This document shows positions 16,517 through 25,501 of a stretch of 44,849 nucleotides of DNA, piece after piece. Source of the DNA: Bacillota bacterium (GTDB lineage: Bacteria; Bacillota; Limnochordia; Darwinibacteriales; Darwinibacteriaceae); contig DUQE01000131.1 of NCBI GenBank assembly GCA_012837925.1, positions 1 to 44,849 on the forward strand, read 5' to 3'. Under the pieces are notes generated by a model. That model did no database searches and was not told the origin of the DNA. It saw nothing but the letters and a program-made list of their open reading frames with translations. Each line of letters starts with the position of its first letter. The first letter of the stretch is position 1. The position numbers and the translations under genes are program-made.

Positions 16517-17281
16517 CTATAACTCCTTTTTCTGAAACACCAGGACCGAAAGGAATAGTAGTCCGCAAATCGCTAGTGTACTGACGACCATTGCTGCGTA
16601 AAGTGAAGAGGGATCAACTGTTCCGGAGACTAGACTCATGTTCTTGGCACCTAAGGACAGCGGGTTGTAAGTATGGGCCTCAGGAAAGATATTTACGACC
16701 ATCAGGATAACCAGAGCGAGACCCGTTAGAAGAAGACCTCCGTAGTTTCCTCTAACCATCGTTGCCGATGCCAAGAGGAGGGCCAGTAAGAACACTCCAA
16801 AGAGCCACATGCAAAAAATCGCAACAAACAGGTAACCCATCGGACCATCGGGGAACAGGTACACGGTGTAAATCCAAGTCAACATGGCCGACACCACGAC
16901 GCTCAACGTCCATACCAACACCATGGCAGTATACTTAGCCAACACCACCGCCTGGCGCGACAATCCCTTTGTTAAGAGGTTGATCAAAGTACCCTTGGTC
17001 AATTCTGTGCCTAACACGCCACTGAAGACAAGCAGAAGGACAATCAGACCCATCTGCTGCGTGTTCTTGAAAAACTGCGCCCAAGAGTCCAATGCTGTGG
17101 GTTCAGGGATAGTTACAAACATCCCCTCCGGCATGAAGCTGGTGAGCAGTTCTGGTGTGAGCTTGGCCACCAGGGGATTCATGATGCCAAAAATGATAAA
17201 GACAACCAACAGAATGAGCAGCTTATAGGTACGCGCATATTCCACAAGTTCCTTTTTCACGAAAACCAAGAAGTGACTCAT
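16517..17281 (-). CDS. ABC-2 type permease, YxlG-like
   Basis: The 254-aa integral membrane protein has about six hydrophobic segments. It starts with a short cytoplasmic part (FLVFVKKELVEYARTYK) typical of ABC-2 permeases, with a large extracytoplasmic loop between TM1 and TM2. It overlaps the ATPase gene by 4 bases (ATGA), so the two are translationally coupled. Order and sizes match the YxlE-YxlF-YxlG cluster of Bacillus. It is probably an exporter subunit or a regulator of envelope stress signalling; the substrate is unknown. No terminator was recognised after it. Confidence 0.88.
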   Translation of the reverse strand: MSHFLVFVKKELVEYARTYKLLILLVVFIIFGIMNPLVAKLTPELLTSFMPEGMFVTIPEPTALDSWAQFFKNTQQMGLIVLLLVFSGVLGTELTKGTLINLLTKGLSRQAVVLAKYTAMVLVWTLSVVVSAMLTWIYTVYLFPDGPMGYLFVAIFCMWLFGVFLLALLLASATMVRGNYGGLLLTGLALVILMVVNIFPEAHTYNPLSLGAKNMSLVSGTVDPSSLYAAMVVSTLAICGLLFLSVLVFQKKEL

Positions 17282-18195
17282 TGAACCACCTCCGTAAAGA
17301 GGCTCTCCAGTGTTGGTTCCAAGACCTCGAACCGCTCTGGAGCCATGCTTTTCCTGGACAAAAGATCAATAAGCTCTTGAGCACCGACCGATACATCACT
17401 GACGGAGATCGTCAGAGAGCACCCCTCTCTCTCGAGTTCAACGCCCTCTCGTTTCAGTTCTTCCGTTTGGGAGAACTCCTCCGCTTCACCATCAGAGGCA
17501 AAGCGAATGTGATAACTGTTGCGGCGATGTTGCTTCTGAATCTCAGCCAACGTGCCAGACAAGACAAGTTCGCCTTGCTCCAGCACAGCAATGCGGTCGC
17601 AAATGCTCTCCACATCCGATAGTATGTGGGTTGAAAACACCACCGTCGTTTTACCCCGCATGGCAGACAGAATATCGAGTATTTGCCTGCGCCCAATCGG
17701 GTCCAGGGCCGATGTGGGCTCATCGCAGATCAAAAGACGCGGTTCATTGAGTAAAGCTTGGGCGATACCGAGCCTCTGTTTCATACCACGTGAGAAACCG
17801 CTGATTTTCCGATTTACACCGTCAAGCCCCACAAGCTCCAGGAGCTCCCTGCTCCTATCCTTAATTAGTGCAGATGATAAGCCCGTTATCTCACCACAAA
17901 GTCTCAAATACTCCATGGGCTTCATGTAACCATAGAATTCGGGCACGTCGGGCAGGTACCCGATGTGGCGATTCGTCCGAGTCGCTCCGTACCGAACCTC
18001 TTCACCGCAGACCTTAACAAACCCACATTGGGCCTTCAAGAGCCCCAGCACAATTTTCATCGTAGTGGTCTTACCAGCACCGTTACGACCAACGAAGCCG
18101 AAGACCGAGTTCTCAGGAATCTCCATGTTAAGCCCCCGGAGCACCTTATTGTTGCCAAAGCTCATGTGCAAATCGGCGATCTCGAGGACGTTCAT
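17278..18195 (-). CDS. ABC transporter ATPase, YxlF-like
   Basis: The 305-aa nucleotide-binding protein has Walker A GRNGAGKTT (about 36-44), signature FSRGMKQRLGIA, Walker B LLICDEPTSALDP and switch histidine in STHILSDVE. The C-terminal third is the extension usual for ATPases that pair with ABC-2 permeases. It overlaps the small membrane protein gene upstream and the permease gene downstream by 4 bases each, giving a tightly coupled operon. It powers the adjacent permease. Confidence 0.93.
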   Translation of the reverse strand: MNVLEIADLHMSFGNNKVLRGLNMEIPENSVFGFVGRNGAGKTTTMKIVLGLLKAQCGFVKVCGEEVRYGATRTNRHIGYLPDVPEFYGYMKPMEYLRLCGEITGLSSALIKDRSRELLELVGLDGVNRKISGFSRGMKQRLGIAQALLNEPRLLICDEPTSALDPIGRRQILDILSAMRGKTTVVFSTHILSDVESICDRIAVLEQGELVLSGTLAEIQKQHRRNSYHIRFASDGEAEEFSQTEELKREGVELEREGCSLTISVSDVSVGAQELIDLLSRKSMAPERFEVLEPTLESLFTEVVQ

Positions 18196-18395
18196 GCATC
18201 ATCACCCCGGCCAAAGACAAAATAGACGATGGGGCCAAGGATCTGAACGAACAGAACAACGGGAATCCATAGTGCCCGCGATCCAAACTTGTAGTTTGGG
18301 TGCCTTAACACATGAACCAAAGCAGTCACCATCAGAACAAACTCCGCAAGGATCAGAGGAACCAAAAACGGCCAATACTCTTTCATGATTTCCAT
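18192..18395 (-). CDS. PLDc_N-domain small membrane protein, YxlE-like
   Basis: The 67-aa protein has two transmembrane helices and the PLDc_N signature (TALVHVLRHPNYKFGSRALW, then FVQILGPIVYFVFGR), with no phospholipase catalytic domain. YxlE of the Bacillus sigY operon is the same size and also precedes an ATPase and a permease. The chosen ATG follows GAGGTGA at five bases; the ORF-track GTG start overlaps the regulator gene end. It is likely an accessory membrane subunit of the ABC system. Confidence 0.88.
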   Translation of the reverse strand: MEIMKEYWPFLVPLILAEFVLMVTALVHVLRHPNYKFGSRALWIPVVLFVQILGPIVYFVFGRGDDA

Positions 18396-18396
18396 C

Positions 18397-19515
18397 TCAA
18401 TCACCTCTCGTCTTTAATTGCTCTAGCTTTCTCACCATCTTCTTGAAACGTTCGTTGTCTGTCAAGGCGGCAAAAGCCGGGTTCTGCGTCAACGCATCGA
18501 CCATGCCCGCCCGAATCGCCGCGTCGCTTCTTGGTGGCTTGGCGCCCAAGTCAAAATCGGCAAACCAAGTTTCCACCTTATCGAAAAAGGCATCACCAGA
18601 GAAAGTTATCGGGTAGATGTCTCTCGTAGCCAGATCCACATAGTGTTCCAGTACATCCAGTGCCTTGTCAACATCACCGAGCATCACATAACCTTGTGCT
18701 CCCGAGAGGTAAAAGGCAAAGAGAATAGCCGGGTGAAGATTTTGTACGTCGAACAGTTCGATCAAGCCCAAACCCCGAGCCACAATCTGTCCGTATTTCT
18801 GCACATCATCTGTGTTAAGCGGAAGATAGCTGGGCAGAATCCCAAAGATGGCCATTAGATGACGGAAGATCGCCACCTGCGTCGTCTCCTTGGCCTTGGA
18901 TGGTTCACCGAGAGCATGGTAAGCTGTGGCGACAAGCACTTCGTCTCCCGCGAATGGATCATTGACCGGCTCCAGTAAATCAATGACCGCTGCTGGGTTT
19001 CCCAGACTCAGTTCACAGATTGCTTCAATTAAGTTGGCCTGCTTGGCAAGGTCCAAATCTCCACTCTCTGCCTTGACGCGTCTGCACAGATCTCGGGTTT
19101 CCAGCGTTATGTCGCTTCGTGCTTCTTCCGTAGGTGCGAAGTTTAGATGGTTAAGCAACAAGATCGCCATTTGCAGAAGCAAAGGAAAACAGGAATAGTA
19201 CTTTCTGATCGTCTGGTGACACTCATCCAGCACGTCTTCAAAGGGAAGGTTCACAAACTTTTCGGCGAGCTGGTGATACTGTCTTCGGATCTCCTCCTTG
19301 GTCATCTGGGGTTCATACCCCATCAGCTCATCAATACTCATGTTAAAATAGGTGGCAAGTTGCGGCAGGAACGTGATGTCCGGGTAACTTTGCCCTGTTT
19401 CCCACTTCGATACGGACGCTTTTGAAACTCCCATGTGCTGGGCCAGCGTTTCCTGAGTGATTCCTCGAGCCTTACGACCTTCCACAATCGCTCGTGCAAT
19501 ATTGATGCCCTGCAT
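18397..19515 (-). CDS. XRE-family regulator with TPR-like C-terminal region
   Basis: The 372-aa cytoplasmic protein has an N-terminal Cro/CI-type helix-turn-helix (residues about 6-62: ITQETLAQHMGVSKASVSKWETGQSYPD). A long helical region of TPR-like repeats follows (about 90-340, with A/L-rich helical pairs such as YHALGEPSKAKE and GYVMLGDVDKALDVLEHYVD). Such proteins often sense peptides or partner proteins. ATG follows GAGGTGA. It ends one base before the YxlE-like start, so it heads and probably controls the YxlEFG-like operon. The promoter and a palindrome are just upstream. Confidence 0.88.
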   Translation of the reverse strand: MQGINIARAIVEGRKARGITQETLAQHMGVSKASVSKWETGQSYPDITFLPQLATYFNMSIDELMGYEPQMTKEEIRRQYHQLAEKFVNLPFEDVLDECHQTIRKYYSCFPLLLQMAILLLNHLNFAPTEEARSDITLETRDLCRRVKAESGDLDLAKQANLIEAICELSLGNPAAVIDLLEPVNDPFAGDEVLVATAYHALGEPSKAKETTQVAIFRHLMAIFGILPSYLPLNTDDVQKYGQIVARGLGLIELFDVQNLHPAILFAFYLSGAQGYVMLGDVDKALDVLEHYVDLATRDIYPITFSGDAFFDKVETWFADFDLGAKPPRSDAAIRAGMVDALTQNPAFAALTDNERFKKMVRKLEQLKTRGD

Positions 19516-19531
19516 TACATCACCTCATCTA

Positions 19532-19561
19532 AGTATAAAACCAGATTCGGGCCGAACACAA
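19532..19561 (-). promoter_or_regulatory. Putative promoter of the XRE-YxlEFG-like operon
   Basis: On the minus strand -35 TTGTGT and -10 TATACT are separated by 18 bases, 17 bases upstream of the start codon. Matches are 4 of 6 and 5 of 6. Confidence 0.45.
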
Positions 19562-19580
19562 TGGATTTGCAGTTGACTTC

Positions 19581-19597
19581 GGTTGACAAAATCAACC
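19581..19597. promoter_or_regulatory. Palindrome GGTTGA-N5-TCAACC upstream of the XRE operon
   Basis: A perfect inverted repeat of 6-bp arms with a 5-base spacer lies about 20 bases upstream of the putative -35 box, and an additional GTTGAC half-site (19572-19577) lies beside it. It is a candidate binding site for the XRE regulator. Confidence 0.4.
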
Positions 19598-19610
19598 TAT
19601 GCGCAACAAA

Positions 19611-19632
19611 GATCCTGCAAACAATCAGGACC
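19611..19632 (-). terminator. Weak hairpin after the alpha/beta hydrolase gene
   Basis: On the minus strand a 7-bp stem GGTCCTG / CAGGATC (one G-T pair) with an 8-base loop is followed by TTTGTTG, starting 15 bases after the hydrolase stop. The T-run is poor. Confidence 0.4.
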
Positions 19633-19646
19633 TTAAGGAGATTATT

Positions 19647-20612
19647 TTACTGAATGAAACGCGCGAGAAAATCCCTTACTCTTTGCACATACATCGCTCT
19701 GTCTGTTCCATAAGCATTGCCATGACCGGCCCCTTTGACGACATAGATTTCCTTTTCACTTGGGCAGGCCTCATACAGCTCCCACACCATCTCAAAAGGA
19801 ACAAAACGGTCCTCTTCGCCATGAATAAAGAGTATGGGAAGGCGGGTCTTCTTTACTTGCTTCAAAGCGGAAGCCTCGTAGAGACTATACCCGGCTTTCC
19901 ACCGCGTTATCACGCTTGTAGCAGGCATGATCGGAAAAGGCGACAAGTTATACATCTTCTTGAGCTGGTAAGCCAACTCGTCATAGGCCGACGTGTATCC
20001 GCAGTCTTCCACAATGACTTTCACCTGGCTCGGCAAATCTTCGCCGCTTACCATCATCACGGTGGCGCCTCCCATGGAAATGCCGTGCAGGACAAGTTGG
20101 GCGTCTCCCCCCACTCGATCGATCACAGTCTGGATCCAGAGTAGGTAATCCTTTCGTTCCGGCCAGCCAAAACCTATGTAGTCCCCTTCGCTCTGCCCAT
20201 GTCCTCTGGCATCGGGCATGAGCACATTGTAGCCAAACAGTTCATGGTAGAACCAGGCAAAGCTCTCCATGTGCCGTCCCTGTGATGTATAGCCATGTGC
20301 TAGAATAGCTGTCTTTGTAGTGGGTTTGGAGGCAGGAAGGTAATAGCCCACGAGATTGAGACCATCCTCTGAGGTTATGTACCAGGTCTCCAGCTCTTGA
20401 CGATTCAGCCAATCCGGGTCCTTCGTCGCAAAGGATGTAGCTCCGGTATCGCCCGCGGAACCACTCTCGGGGTCCCTGAGTTCCTCATTATCGCGCAAGA
20501 ATTCTTTTGTGCTTCGCCTGATGGCAAAGTCATAGAAGTACAAACCAGCTGCAATGAGCCCACCTATCAAAGCCACAAGCAGTACGAAAAGGAAAAGAAA
20601 TAACGCTCGCAT
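19647..20612 (-). CDS. Membrane-anchored alpha/beta hydrolase
   Basis: The 321-aa protein has an N-terminal transmembrane anchor (about 3-25) and an alpha/beta-hydrolase fold. The oxyanion region is AHGYTSQGRHM, the nucleophile elbow is HGISMGG (serine near residue 178), the acid is in HGEEDRFVP and the catalytic histidine in GAGHGNAY. This fits the YqkD/BAAT-like serine hydrolase group. ATG or the TTG one codon earlier could start it after AAAGGGG. It is monocistronic. Its active site probably faces the outside of the inner membrane; substrate unknown. Confidence 0.88.
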   Translation of the reverse strand: MRALFLFLFVLLVALIGGLIAAGLYFYDFAIRRSTKEFLRDNEELRDPESGSAGDTGATSFATKDPDWLNRQELETWYITSEDGLNLVGYYLPASKPTTKTAILAHGYTSQGRHMESFAWFYHELFGYNVLMPDARGHGQSEGDYIGFGWPERKDYLLWIQTVIDRVGGDAQLVLHGISMGGATVMMVSGEDLPSQVKVIVEDCGYTSAYDELAYQLKKMYNLSPFPIMPATSVITRWKAGYSLYEASALKQVKKTRLPILFIHGEEDRFVPFEMVWELYEACPSEKEIYVVKGAGHGNAYGTDRAMYVQRVRDFLARFIQ

Positions 20613-20810
20613 CAAACCAAACCCCTTTCCACTTCATACAGGCTGTTTATGGATCAAAACGCATAATTCCTGCCTTTTTCAGGGATTGGCATCTGGTTTT
20701 TGATGGACAAGAAAAGAGGAGTCGGGGGTTCTTCCTAGAAATTGTACTTGATTACCATTTTTTCGAATTATCCAAGCATGATATTCACTAATAAAGGAGG
20801 CACTTCATCA

Positions 20811-22796
20811 ATGCGCATCAATCTGAGCTGGAAAGTCAGCCTGGTCGTCTCGATCGTTGTCCTTATTGCCATGGCGGTGGTAGGAGCCTTTGTTTACCAA
20901 TCGACAGGTGATATTGTCCGAGACCAGGTCAACGACCAGATCACGCTAATGAGCAACTATCAATGGGAAAGCATTACTGACATCTTTGCAACAACGGAAA
21001 GAGAGTTGCAGAGAATTGCACAAGATCAGAACATGCGCAGTCTCGCAGATCTAGCACGCAGTGCGACGGATATGAACGAGTTCTTGGGACGAAACGTCGT
21101 GCAGGCCACCGGTAGCCGCCTCGAGCGCGAAGTAACCGGGTGGGACCTCCTTCACATCTTGTCCATCGCTACCGTAGACGGAACTGTCGTGAGCGACTCG
21201 CGATTCAAAGAGGCCAGCATTCTCGACATCATGGCCGGAAATACGGAAGTCCAGGGCCGAGAGCATTTAGGTACAAAGCTGAGTAGCGAAGAGTACCGCG
21301 ATGTTCCGCTGGGCAATACGAAAGAGTTTGATGGACAAAACTACGTTTTACATAGTGTGCCCATCACCAGACAGGGTAGTGACGAGATCATCGGTTACCT
21401 CGTTGGAGTCATCGATATCGGCCAACTGTTCGCGTCGCTCTCGACGGAGCTTGGGGAGTACGGAAACACTGTACTCATGAACAAAAAAGGCGTGATCCTC
21501 AACCACTCCGACAAGTCGCTTATCGGTACCGTCACTAACGACGAATGGTACTTAGAGAACATCTCCGCAGCCGGAGAGATGGCTGAGCAAATGGGTGATG
21601 TCGAGTATCTCACTCTTCTGTCTCTAGCTGACGGCGACATGTTCTTGGGTTCGAGCGTTTCTGTTGAACGCATGACTGCACCCGTGACAGATATCGCAGA
21701 ATCCCTCATCACCATGTTCACGATCGCCCTCGCCGTGATTTTCCTCTGTGTCGTCTTCTTTGTAAACTGGCAGCTTAGGCCATTACGTGTCTTCGTTAAG
21801 GCCTTCGAGCACATGGAGTCGGGCGATTTGAACAGCCGTAGACTCTTTAATCAAAGAATGGAACGGCGTAGAGATGAAATTGGCACTCTGGTGAAAGCGT
21901 TTATCTCCATGGAGGGCAATCTCAAGTCCATGGTGGAAGTAGTAACTCGCTCCACTCACGAGACCGCAGCTTCAACAGAGCAGCTGTCGGCCTCATCGCA
22001 GGAGACGTCGGCTTCCATTGAAGAAGTAGCAGCTAAGGCAAGCAACCTGTCACAGTCCGCTGCCATCATTGATTCTTCCATGACGAAGTTCTCCCATGCA
22101 GTAGAGAACTTAGACGAAAACTCCCGGGTGATGAACCAGGTGTCTGACAAGGTCAACACCTTGGCCCAAGATGGCCTGCGCTTGATGGAGACCACAGAAG
22201 GCAGCATGTCGGCCTTACTTGATCCTTCCGAAGATGCTAAGGGCAGTGTCATTAACCTGAATAGAGCTACCAAAGAAATCGAGAGCATTGTCGCTGTAAT
22301 TAGCGATATTGCCGAACAGACAAACCTGTTATCCCTGAACGCTTCGATCGAAGCCGCAAGGGCGGGCGAACATGGTCGAGGATTCGCAGTCGTTGCCGAT
22401 GAGGTCCGCAAACTCGCCGATGACACACGCGACTCCACCGCTAATATCATACGGATTATTCAACAGCTAGCAGCCCAGACCAGCGAAACAACCTCCCAGA
22501 TCAATGTGGGAGCCAAGAATGTTCAAGACACCAAAGCGACCTTTAATGAGATCGTCAACCTGATCGCGGATTTGACGAGAGGCGTACAAGATATGTCCGA
22601 GTCCATCGCAGAACTATCCGCTTCCACTGGCAGCATTGTGGCCGAAGCCAAACAACAGGCTGTGGATGGCGAAGAAATTCTGGCAGCTACCGAAGAGCAA
22701 GCGGCCATGACGGCAGAGAATGCAAACATGATGGAGAAACTGGCATCGATGGCTAACGAGCTGCAACAAGTCGTTAGTCGCTTTAAGACAGAATAG
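20811..22796 (+). CDS. Methyl-accepting chemotaxis protein, dCache-HAMP type
   Basis: This chemoreceptor of about 661 aa has TM1 at about 8-28, a long extracytoplasmic dCache-like sensor domain with [12 protein letters not shown] and [19 protein letters not shown]2 at about 296-320, and a HAMP region. A long cytoplasmic coiled coil carries the conserved hairpin tip [20 protein letters not shown] (about 500-530). The start is the ATG after AAAGGAGG at ten bases; the ORF-track start 23 codons earlier has no ribosome binding site. The ligand is unknown. Its sensor domain differs from the two MCPs near 34-37 kb. No che genes are in the window. Confidence 0.93.
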   Translation: MRINLSWKVSLVVSIVVLIAMAVVGAFVYQSTGDIVRDQVNDQITLMSNYQWESITDIFATTERELQRIAQDQNMRSLADLARSATDMNEFLGRNVVQATGSRLEREVTGWDLLHILSIATVDGTVVSDSRFKEASILDIMAGNTEVQGREHLGTKLSSEEYRDVPLGNTKEFDGQNYVLHSVPITRQGSDEIIGYLVGVIDIGQLFASLSTELGEYGNTVLMNKKGVILNHSDKSLIGTVTNDEWYLENISAAGEMAEQMGDVEYLTLLSLADGDMFLGSSVSVERMTAPVTDIAESLITMFTIALAVIFLCVVFFVNWQLRPLRVFVKAFEHMESGDLNSRRLFNQRMERRRDEIGTLVKAFISMEGNLKSMVEVVTRSTHETAASTEQLSASSQETSASIEEVAAKASNLSQSAAIIDSSMTKFSHAVENLDENSRVMNQVSDKVNTLAQDGLRLMETTEGSMSALLDPSEDAKGSVINLNRATKEIESIVAVISDIAEQTNLLSLNASIEAARAGEHGRGFAVVADEVRKLADDTRDSTANIIRIIQQLAAQTSETTSQINVGAKNVQDTKATFNEIVNLIADLTRGVQDMSESIAELSASTGSIVAEAKQQAVDGEEILAATEEQAAMTAENANMMEKLASMANELQQVVSRFKTE

Positions 22797-22826
22797 CGCT
22801 GGGTTACACGTTTCATAACTATCAAG

Positions 22827-22855
22827 AGACCTCACCTTCCGGTGGGGTCTTTTTG
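22827..22855 (+). terminator. Terminator of the chemoreceptor gene
   Basis: A 10-bp stem (AGACCTCACC / GGTGGGGTCT, one G-T pair) with a TTCC loop is followed by TTTTT, about 30 bases after the stop codon. Confidence 0.88.
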
Positions 22856-22922
22856 TCGAATCAACATATGTCGCTGACATTGGTAAACACTAGAGATGTT
22901 AACTTCAAAATGGAGGCTTGTC

Positions 22923-23876
22923 ATGTTAATTACCAAAACGAAAGCAACAATCAACATCCGCGAAGCACACAATCTCTGGGATCTCCTCACTTCCAAATAT
23001 CACATGATGGAGAAGATGCTTATCTACGAGAGCTTAGTCCACGATCCCGATCTGGAAGCAGTCTTCAAACTGATTCGCAGACCTGTTCAGAAGAACATCA
23101 ATATTCTGGAGAAGGAGTTGATGACCCACTCGGTTCCGTCCCCTGATCGTAATCGTGCTTCCGTGCAGCTTCAGGGCGAGTCCGACGCGATTACCGACGA
23201 ATATATAGCAATGGACATCTTTTTGTACTTTCAAGAGCATGTAGAAAACCTGCTCGGTGCCTTTTACTCGTCCTTCACGAACGATCATGTACGAAAGATG
23301 GTCATGGACATGGTGGCACGGACGATCGCTGAAACCAATGCGCTTGTCCATTATCTGAGGGCCAAGGGTTGGATGGAGAAACCCCCCATGGTAAGACAAA
23401 CCCCCAGAGAGAATGCAACTCTGCTCTCCTTGGTTGAAGCGGCTAGCCTGCATGACCACCTTACGTACAGATATGATACCATGTACCTCACCAACACCTT
23501 CGTGGCCATTGTCCATGATCTGGACTTTAAGGCGATCTTAGAACTGGGGTTAAACCGTCTGAACAAACAGATCATTGCACTGGAAAGACAGCTCGATAAC
23601 TACTCCATTCCCTTTCCCAAACGCCCCGGCAAGTTCACACTCTCCCTTCACGACATTCGCTTTCTTGATGATGACACGATCTTCCGTACACTCAACAGCT
23701 TCATGCAAAGTGCCGGCTCCAAGCATGCCCAAGCATTCAAACAGGCTACCTATAACGATGACATCCGCAAGTTCTTCAAGGATCTCCTCCTTGAAGAGAT
23801 GAAGGTGTTTGACGATTTCATCAAGTTCGGTAAACTCAAGGGCTGGTTGAACCCTGTTCCGAGCTACGTTCCCTAG
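22923..23876 (+). CDS. DUF3231 family protein, two ferritin-like repeats
   Basis: The 317-aa protein is made of two related helical halves: LWDLLTSKYHMMEKMLIYESLVHD and SLHDHLTYRYDTMYLTNTFVAIVHD, each followed by an IPFPKRPGK-type turn (SVPSPDRNRAS in the first) and a conserved ending that includes LRAKGWM or GKLKGWLN. This matches the DUF3231/CotF-like layout seen in spore-forming Firmicutes. The start is the ATG after GGAGG; a 9-residue upstream extension is rejected. No terminator follows before the TetR operator, but the two are probably separate units. The cellular role is not established; spore- or stress-associated roles are guesses from family distribution. Confidence 0.85.
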   Translation: MLITKTKATINIREAHNLWDLLTSKYHMMEKMLIYESLVHDPDLEAVFKLIRRPVQKNINILEKELMTHSVPSPDRNRASVQLQGESDAITDEYIAMDIFLYFQEHVENLLGAFYSSFTNDHVRKMVMDMVARTIAETNALVHYLRAKGWMEKPPMVRQTPRENATLLSLVEAASLHDHLTYRYDTMYLTNTFVAIVHDLDFKAILELGLNRLNKQIIALERQLDNYSIPFPKRPGKFTLSLHDIRFLDDDTIFRTLNSFMQSAGSKHAQAFKQATYNDDIRKFFKDLLLEEMKVFDDFIKFGKLKGWLNPVPSYVP

Positions 23877-23902
23877 GCCTCCTTACATCCCCAAACTTCC
23901 CC

Positions 23903-23952
23903 TTGACCACTCTGGTCAACTATGGTACCCTTGAATTGACCACGGTGGTCAA
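23903..23952 (+). promoter_or_regulatory. Twin 17-bp palindromic operator and promoter of the TetR-ABC operon
   Basis: Two perfect palindromes share TTGACCA-N3-TGGTCAA: copy 1 at 23903-23919 (spacer CTC) and copy 2 at 23936-23952 (spacer CGG). They are 33 bases apart, about three helical turns. The first contains a TTGACC -35 box; a weak -10 (TACCCT) sits between them, and the second covers the transcription start region just before the ribosome binding site. This is a classic arrangement for TetR autorepression. Confidence 0.8.
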
Positions 23953-23967
23953 TCAGGAGGGATACAC

Positions 23968-24606
23968 ATGACAGAAGCCTTTTCCAAACTCGAACCCTCA
24001 AAGCAAAAACAGATCTTGCGGGCTGCTCTAAAAGAGTTTGCCCAGCATGGTTATGCCCAGGCATCCACCAATACTATAGTAAAGGAGGCTGGTATTTCAA
24101 AGGGAATGCTCTTTTACTACTTCACGAGCAAACAAGACTTATTCAATTACTTAGTGGAGTATGTTCTAGACCATGTAGAAAAAGGCTATCTCGTCCACCT
24201 TGATCACCACGAACCAGATTTTTTAGCCCGCTATAGTCGTTCTGCACGGATCAAAATGGAGAGCTACATTAAAGATGGAGAAATCTTCGAGTTTTTGGGC
24301 GCCCTCTACCTAAGACAAGGCGACGAACCCGTCGAGGAACTCCTGCGTGCACGCCTTGATGCCATGTATCAAGCCGCGATGGAGAAAATGCTCGACAATG
24401 TTGACTCCTCCCTCTTCCGCGACGATATCCCCCCTGAATATGTCATGAAACTGACAGCATGGGCCATGGAGGGTTATCAAAAAGAGTTAACCGATAAGCT
24501 TAGGGGGGCAAACCTTTCGGATTTAGACATGAGGAAACATTGGGATGATTTTTATGACTTCTTAGCAGTCTTGCGAACCATCCTGTATCGACAAAAGGAG
24601 GTCTAA
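23968..24606 (+). CDS. TetR-family repressor of an ABC exporter
   Basis: The 212-aa protein has an N-terminal TetR helix-turn-helix (about 12-60: ILRAALKEFAQHGYAQASTNTIVKEAGISKGMLFYYFTSKQDLF) and an all-helical ligand-binding C-terminus. AGGAGGG precedes ATG by seven bases. Its stop is one base before the ABC ATPase start, and the AAGGAGG for that gene lies within its last codons, so the genes are co-translated. The twin palindrome directly upstream is its presumed binding site. The likely inducer is the exporter's substrate. Confidence 0.93.
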   Translation: MTEAFSKLEPSKQKQILRAALKEFAQHGYAQASTNTIVKEAGISKGMLFYYFTSKQDLFNYLVEYVLDHVEKGYLVHLDHHEPDFLARYSRSARIKMESYIKDGEIFEFLGALYLRQGDEPVEELLRARLDAMYQAAMEKMLDNVDSSLFRDDIPPEYVMKLTAWAMEGYQKELTDKLRGANLSDLDMRKHWDDFYDFLAVLRTILYRQKEV

Positions 24607-24607
24607 A

Positions 24608-25501
24608 ATGGCAATTCTTAGAGTGAATCAGGTAACAAAGAAGTATGGCAGTTTCACAGCTCTAAACGGCATCGACATGGAGGTCCAACAGGGTGAAGTG
24701 TACGGTTTCATAGGTCCTAATGGAGCCGGGAAGACCACCACGATTCGCATATTGCTGGGAATCCTCCAAGCTACGTCGGGAACAGCCCAGATCTTCGGGA
24801 AGGACGCTTGGCGCGATGCGGTGGAGATTCACAGACAAATCGCCTATGTTCCAGGAGACGTGAATCTATGGTCCAACTTAACAGGGGGCGAAGTCATCGA
24901 CTTGTTTGTAAAGCTTCGAGGTACAAACAACAAGAGTCGCAGAAATGAGTTAGTGGAGCGCTTTGACCTTGATCCCACCAAGAGGTGCGGCACGTACTCC
25001 AAAGGAAATCGCCAGAAGGTTGCCTTAATCGCTGCCTTTGCGGCCGATGCTGACCTTTACATCCTCGATGAGCCAACCTCCGGGCTTGATCCGCTAATGG
25101 AACAAGTTTTCCAGGAGTGTATTAGAGAAGTAAAGTCTGCGGGAAAAAGCGTCTTCCTCTCCAGTCACATTCTGTCTGAGGTAGAAAAGCTCTGTGACAA
25201 AGTGAGCATTATTCGTCAGGGGCAGATTATTGAGAGCGGAACCCTACAAGAGTTACGCCATCTGACTCGTACACGGGTCCAGGTAGAGACGGCAGAGCCG
25301 ATCGAGAATCTCGCTCAGGTAGATGGAGTTCATGATCTAAAGCAACTTGACCGAGGTGTTGTCTTTCACGTGGACACAAGCAAGATCGGTTCAGTAATTA
25401 AACACATTAGCGAATTCGGAATCCTCGATCTGCAAAGCACTCCTCCCACTCTCGAAGACCTCTTCATCCACCACTATAGGGATGAGCGAGGTGACCGGTA
25501 G
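24608..25501 (+). CDS. ABC exporter ATPase
   Basis: The 297-aa nucleotide-binding subunit has Walker A GPNGAGKTT (about 38-46), a signature altered to YSKGNRQKVA (in place of LSGGQ), Walker B LYILDEPTSGLDP and the switch histidine in SSHILSEVE. A C-terminal extension follows (about 220-297). It overlaps the permease GTG start by one base (TAGTG). It pairs with the large downstream permease, an arrangement known from drug and antibiotic exporters of the TnrB2/TnrB3 type. Confidence 0.93.
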   Translation: MAILRVNQVTKKYGSFTALNGIDMEVQQGEVYGFIGPNGAGKTTTIRILLGILQATSGTAQIFGKDAWRDAVEIHRQIAYVPGDVNLWSNLTGGEVIDLFVKLRGTNNKSRRNELVERFDLDPTKRCGTYSKGNRQKVALIAAFAADADLYILDEPTSGLDPLMEQVFQECIREVKSAGKSVFLSSHILSEVEKLCDKVSIIRQGQIIESGTLQELRHLTRTRVQVETAEPIENLAQVDGVHDLKQLDRGVVFHVDTSKIGSVIKHISEFGILDLQSTPPTLEDLFIHHYRDERGDR

